Part shown: piece after piece, positions 60,789-64,000 of the stretch
Position numbering within the stretch: position 1 is the stretch's first letter
Layout of the letters: the number at the start of each line of letters is the position of its first letter
The notes under the pieces: generated by a model
Seen by the model: only the letters and a program-made list of their open reading frames with translations
The model's database searches: none
Told to the model about the DNA's origin: nothing
Program-made: the position numbers and the translations under genes
IMG/VR virus record: IMGVR_UViG_3300042991_000159
Coordinates: 35,796-99,795 of that record
Length of the DNA stretch: 64,000 nt
Strand: one strand, 5' to 3'
Source of the DNA: a virus

Positions 60789-61947
60789 TTTCATAAAGGA
60801 AGAAACGTCTATTTTGGACGTATTGATTACTTCTCCACGAACTAATCTTAAAGAAAATTGGCGTAAAGAATTAACTAAATGGGGATTAATAGAGTGGGGA
60901 GAAGAAATATGGGTATGGAATCATCGTCATGTAAGAATTTTTATTGAGAATGTTCAAACAGCTTATAAATGGAAAGATCGTGAGTTTGATTTTATCATAG
61001 CTGATGAAATTCATACAATGGTAACTCCTGAATATTCTTCGGTATTTGAAATTAAAGCGGAATGGATTATGGGATTGACTGCAACTCATGATATTACAGA
61101 TAAGAATGATAAACAATATTATTATGATAAATATTGTCCTGTTATCTATGAATATTATGAATCAGCAGAAGATGGTCTTATTAACAAAACACGTTTTTTT
61201 ATTGTTGAGCATGAGCTTGGAGATCATCCAACAAAAGCTGGAACAAAGAAAATGCCTTTTATGACTACCGAGGCTAAGAATTATGAATTTCTTACAAGAC
61301 GAATAAAGGAAGGTCAGGCGGCTATGATGGCTGAAGGATCACAGGATTGGTTTACTGATGCAGCAAACTGGTTCTGGAATAATATGGGATCACCATCTGA
61401 GAAACATGCTGCTATGAAGTATTTAAATTCAATTAAGGCAAGAAAAGAGTTCCTTCTCTCTCTTAGTTCAACTGCATCATTAGCACGTATGATTAAGAAT
61501 GGTATTCTTGCATCACTTCCCGGTTCAAAAGTTCTTATATTTTCAGAGTTAACTAAACAAATTGAAAGAATTACTGGTTTAACAGTGCATTCTCATAATT
61601 CTGAAGAAAAAAATTTACAACGAATAGAAGATTATAATGAAGGTCTTATTCGTGAACTTGGTAGTTGCCAATCTCTTACACTTGGATTGAATCTTAAAGG
61701 TGCAACTCATGGTATAATGGAATCTTATGTAGGTTCTGAAACCAGATCAAAACAGAAGAAAGGAAGATTAGACAGATTAGGAACAGATGATGTTGCTGAT
61801 ATGTGGTTTATTCTTGTAAAAGGAACACAATCAGAGAAATGGTTTGAATCAATGGTAAAGGGTTTCGATCTTAGTGAAGCAATTTACATTAATAGCAAAA
61901 AAATTATGCACGATGAGTTCGATTATACAACGTCTCAGATTAAATGA
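60661..61947 (+). CDS. SF2 DNA/RNA helicase, 428 aa
   Basis: Walker A in STGTGKS (32-38), SPRTN (motif Ia, about 58-62), DEIH box (115-118), motif III GLTATH (138-143), and a motif VI region with GRLDRLG (near 368-374). Substrate not evident; similar phage enzymes remodel recombination or replication intermediates. The ATG at 60661 overlaps the DnaA-like gene by 128 bases; the QVQWESLMAF segment before Walker A supports this start, while a second ATG at 60709 would shorten it. Confidence 0.9.
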   Translation: MNKSSKSRSQVQWESLMAFKRQESKRGTICLSTGTGKSKVAIDFIKEETSILDVLITSPRTNLKENWRKELTKWGLIEWGEEIWVWNHRHVRIFIENVQTAYKWKDREFDFIIADEIHTMVTPEYSSVFEIKAEWIMGLTATHDITDKNDKQYYYDKYCPVIYEYYESAEDGLINKTRFFIVEHELGDHPTKAGTKKMPFMTTEAKNYEFLTRRIKEGQAAMMAEGSQDWFTDAANWFWNNMGSPSEKHAAMKYLNSIKARKEFLLSLSSTASLARMIKNGILASLPGSKVLIFSELTKQIERITGLTVHSHNSEEKNLQRIEDYNEGLIRELGSCQSLTLGLNLKGATHGIMESYVGSETRSKQKKGRLDRLGTDDVADMWFILVKGTQSEKWFESMVKGFDLSEAIYINSKKIMHDEFDYTTSQIK

Positions 61948-62167
61948 GACATCGGAACAGCATAGTCTTGACATATTAATTCAATTGATTGAGGTTGAGT
62001 ATCCAAATGAAGATGTCAATGACATAGCCAACTTGCAAAGACTTTTGAAAGCTGAATTTGGTATTGAATTTAGTGAAGGAGACATCTTAAATCATTATAT
62101 AGTTTCTTTTGAAGAAGACGATGCAAGATTGCAGTATAAACATTTAAATATTAAGGCTAATGCTTAG
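61913..62167 (+). CDS. Small replication-operon protein, 84 aa
   Basis: All-helical protein with acidic patches, starting MSSIIQRLRLNETSEQHSLD at the ATG 61913 (an in-frame GTG at 61874 is the alternative). Overlaps the helicase gene by 35 bases and the next gene by 8. Not recognised; possibly a replication cofactor. Confidence 0.7.
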   Translation: MSSIIQRLRLNETSEQHSLDILIQLIEVEYPNEDVNDIANLQRLLKAEFGIEFSEGDILNHYIVSFEEDDARLQYKHLNIKANA

Positions 62168-62762
62168 TGATTATCAACAAGTGTACAAGGAAGCGGAACT
62201 CAGGTTATATGAGTTCTCGCTTCTTGTACTTGTGTACGAGCAGAACTTCGAATTTCTTGAAATAATATATGATAATAATTTTATTGATTATACCAGTGCA
62301 ATAAAATATCTTGAATTTAAAGGATATATCAAACAGTTTGGTGATAAACCTACTGATATTACATTAAGAAAATCAGGAGAAAGCTTGTTTTCAAAATTAA
62401 CCAAACAAAAGAGAAAAACAATTACGCAAGAAGAAGTAGATCAATGGTTTAGTGAATGGAGAGATATATTTCCTAATGGATCAAATGCAGCAGGATACAG
62501 ATACAAAGGTAGTCGTTTGGAAGGATTAAGAAAAATGACTAAATTTGTGAACCAGTATGATTTCACGAAGGAAGAGATTTTTAAAGCGACTAAACATTAC
62601 GTAAATAGATTTGCTATCCGAGGGTATAACTATATGCAGCAATCTCATTATTTTATTGATAAGAAGGATTCAGGTTCTAATTTAGCATCTGAGTGTGAAG
62701 CTATTAGAGAACAAGGTGAACAACCTGTAAAGAAACCCAATCATGGCGACAGACTTATCTAA
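62160..62762 (+). CDS. Replication accessory protein, possible helicase loader, 200 aa
   Basis: Helical first third with a winged-helix-like segment (SAIKYLEFKGYIKQFG, residues about 45-60). The second half contains DQWFSEWRDIFPNGSN and YVNRFAIRGYNYMQQSHYFI, resembling domains seen in phage primosome proteins. It precedes the DnaB-like helicase and overlaps it by 20 bases. Role as helicase loader is an inference. Confidence 0.65.
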   Translation: MLSDYQQVYKEAELRLYEFSLLVLVYEQNFEFLEIIYDNNFIDYTSAIKYLEFKGYIKQFGDKPTDITLRKSGESLFSKLTKQKRKTITQEEVDQWFSEWRDIFPNGSNAAGYRYKGSRLEGLRKMTKFVNQYDFTKEEIFKATKHYVNRFAIRGYNYMQQSHYFIDKKDSGSNLASECEAIREQGEQPVKKPNHGDRLI

Positions 62763-63699
62763 TAAGAAATTACAATTCATTTCCCTTGAAGACGCTGCTC
62801 GTCAAGAGCTACGTTACATTAAAGGAAGAATGGACGGTAATATCAAATCTCTATTAACACCTTGGAGGAAGTTTAATATTGCTTCCATGAATGGTATTGA
62901 ATGGGGAAGTATTATCACTATAGCTGGTATGAGTGGTAGTGGTAAAACTGCTATCCTCAACGAGTTAGAAACAGGACTGTTCGAGAAAAATCCTCAAGAA
63001 AATTTTGCAGTGTTATCTTTCAATTTTGAGATGATGGCACGTAGATTGGTTGGCAGGAAGATTTCTAAAGCAATGAATAGAACAGTCAAACAAATGTATA
63101 ATGCAGATTTAGAGCAGAAAAATAAGAATTTTACATTAACAGATTATAACGCAGCAGTAGAGTATTTAAGGACAATAAAGAATTTACCGGTATCTTATGT
63201 AGATATACCGGGAACAACGCAGGAAATTGTGAATACTATCGAACATTTTGCGATGGGTATTCCAGATAATTTAGATAAAGGAATATTAGTCACGCTTGAC
63301 CATAGTATTCTTGTAAAAAAATTTGGTGAACAGACTACACTCGACGTTCTTTATGATCTTGCGAGTGCATTTAACGGATTGAAAAAGAAGATTAAATCTT
63401 CTTATATAATTGTAAGTCAACTAAATAGAGGGATTGAGAATGTAGAACGTATTCAAAATAAGAATCTACATTTTCCTATGAAATCGGATGTATTTGGTGC
63501 AGATGCACTATATCAATATTCAGATGTGTTCATGATAACACATCGCCCTGATATATTAAAACTTCAAACATATGGTCCTAATGATTGGGAGGTTGAAGAT
63601 TTAATATATTGGCATTACCTGAAGGTTAGGGACGGTGATCCCCTTGTCGCTAAGATGAAGAACCTTCTTAAATATAATCAAGTCATTGACTTTGATTAA
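62743..63699 (+). CDS. DnaB-like replicative helicase (RecA-fold ATPase), 318 aa
   Basis: Walker A GMSGSGKT (62-69), SFNFEMMARRL (about 92-102, the DnaB E-motif region), Walker B in ILVTLDHS (181-188) and SQLNR (225-229, the sensor Gln/Asn). Only the ATPase domain is present, without the N-terminal domain of bacterial DnaB. It would unwind DNA at the phage fork. Confidence 0.88.
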   Translation: MATDLSNKKLQFISLEDAARQELRYIKGRMDGNIKSLLTPWRKFNIASMNGIEWGSIITIAGMSGSGKTAILNELETGLFEKNPQENFAVLSFNFEMMARRLVGRKISKAMNRTVKQMYNADLEQKNKNFTLTDYNAAVEYLRTIKNLPVSYVDIPGTTQEIVNTIEHFAMGIPDNLDKGILVTLDHSILVKKFGEQTTLDVLYDLASAFNGLKKKIKSSYIIVSQLNRGIENVERIQNKNLHFPMKSDVFGADALYQYSDVFMITHRPDILKLQTYGPNDWEVEDLIYWHYLKVRDGDPLVAKMKNLLKYNQVIDFD

Positions 63700-63720
63700 T
63701 GTTAAACGAAAACAAACACT

Positions 63721-64000
63721 ATGAGAAAGCGAATCGTACTCTTTCTATTATTTGTGCTTGTCATTTCTGTTAATTTACGTGCTCCCAACCTTTCCGAAAG
63801 GTATGTGGAAGAGCAACTTTTCAATCTCAATCGAAGATTAATAAAAGAACTTGTCGAACTGAGAAAGGAAAGGGAACTCCGCAGGTATCTTGATTCTATA
63901 GGTTATAGTGAATCAAGAAATAATCCTAAAGCATGGAACAGATTTGGTTATATTGGAAAGTATCAATTTGGATACGCAGCAAGAGCATTTTGTGGGTATA
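63721..64000 (+). CDS. Exported lysozyme-like (lytic transglycosylase) protein, 5' part
   Basis: MRKRIVLFLLFVLVISVNL is a signal peptide. A charged helix follows (about 25-60), then SESRNNPKAWNRFGYIGKYQFG, the catalytic Glu and hydrophobic motif of lysozyme-like/SLT domains. The gene runs off the right edge. It may help DNA entry or exit through the wall, separate from the late lysis cassette. Confidence 0.75.
   Translation, partial: MRKRIVLFLLFVLVISVNLRAPNLSERYVEEQLFNLNRRLIKELVELRKERELRRYLDSIGYSESRNNPKAWNRFGYIGKYQFGYAARAFCGY

Noticed and set aside
1-64000. Genome-wide recoding of TAG to glutamine as in some crAss-like phages
   Set aside because: TAG is the stop of well-supported genes (for example at 2859) with the next start right after it, and no late gene contains an in-frame TAG.
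1-64000. CRISPR array or insertion sequence
   Set aside because: No regularly spaced direct repeats of 20-40 bases and no transposase-like protein seen.

Overview
This window is about 64 kb of an AT-rich genome of a virulent, tailed double-stranded DNA phage, most likely crAss-like (Crassvirales or a close relative) with a Bacteroidetes host. This rests on gene content and order: terminase large subunit, portal, scaffold-like protein, roughly 490-residue major capsid protein, connector rings, a very large P22 gp10-like tail protein, then giant internal virion proteins. The replication genes are divergent and include a family B DNA polymerase. I see no integrase, repressor or host genes. TAG ends several structural genes, so the standard code appears to be in use. 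The assignment was made by eye, without a database search.

Minus strand, about 52.3 kb down to position 1: late genes. From right to left these are a membrane protein and small genes (51.5-52.3 kb); an adsorption cluster with a secreted beta-helix protein and an S74-chaperone tail fibre (45.6-51.5 kb), closed by a clear terminator near 45.5 kb; a packaging-regulation cluster of small zinc-ribbon, HTH and HU/IHF-like proteins plus a NUMOD-metallophosphoesterase fusion (40.3-45.5 kb); terL, portal, scaffold, capsid and connector (31.0-40.3 kb); a putative decoration protein with its terminator (29.7-31.0 kb); a lysis cassette (27.8-29.7 kb); a second, larger set of fibre and receptor-binding proteins (14.8-27.8 kb); connector/tail ring proteins and the big tail protein (7.4-14.2 kb); and four large internal-virion (cargo) proteins, the last running off the left edge.

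Plus strand, 52.5 kb to the right edge: early genes. Small accessory and membrane proteins come first, interrupted by three long intergenic stretches. The third of these encodes a phage tmRNA (57371-57691) with its own proteolysis-tag frame. The replication block follows: DNA polymerase B, a DnaA-domain-IV-like protein, an SF2 helicase, two small proteins, a DnaB-like helicase, and the start of an exported lysozyme-like protein.

The two arms diverge from 52336-52500, which carries AT-rich repeats and is the natural place for divergent promoters. The most interesting observations are the phage tmRNA, three intergenic elements each closed by a 15-17 bp helix (two share sequence motifs), a gene-like frame broken by a TAG, a YkgJ-type metal-cluster protein among the fibre genes, and a DnaA-like/helicase pair overlapping by 128 bases.
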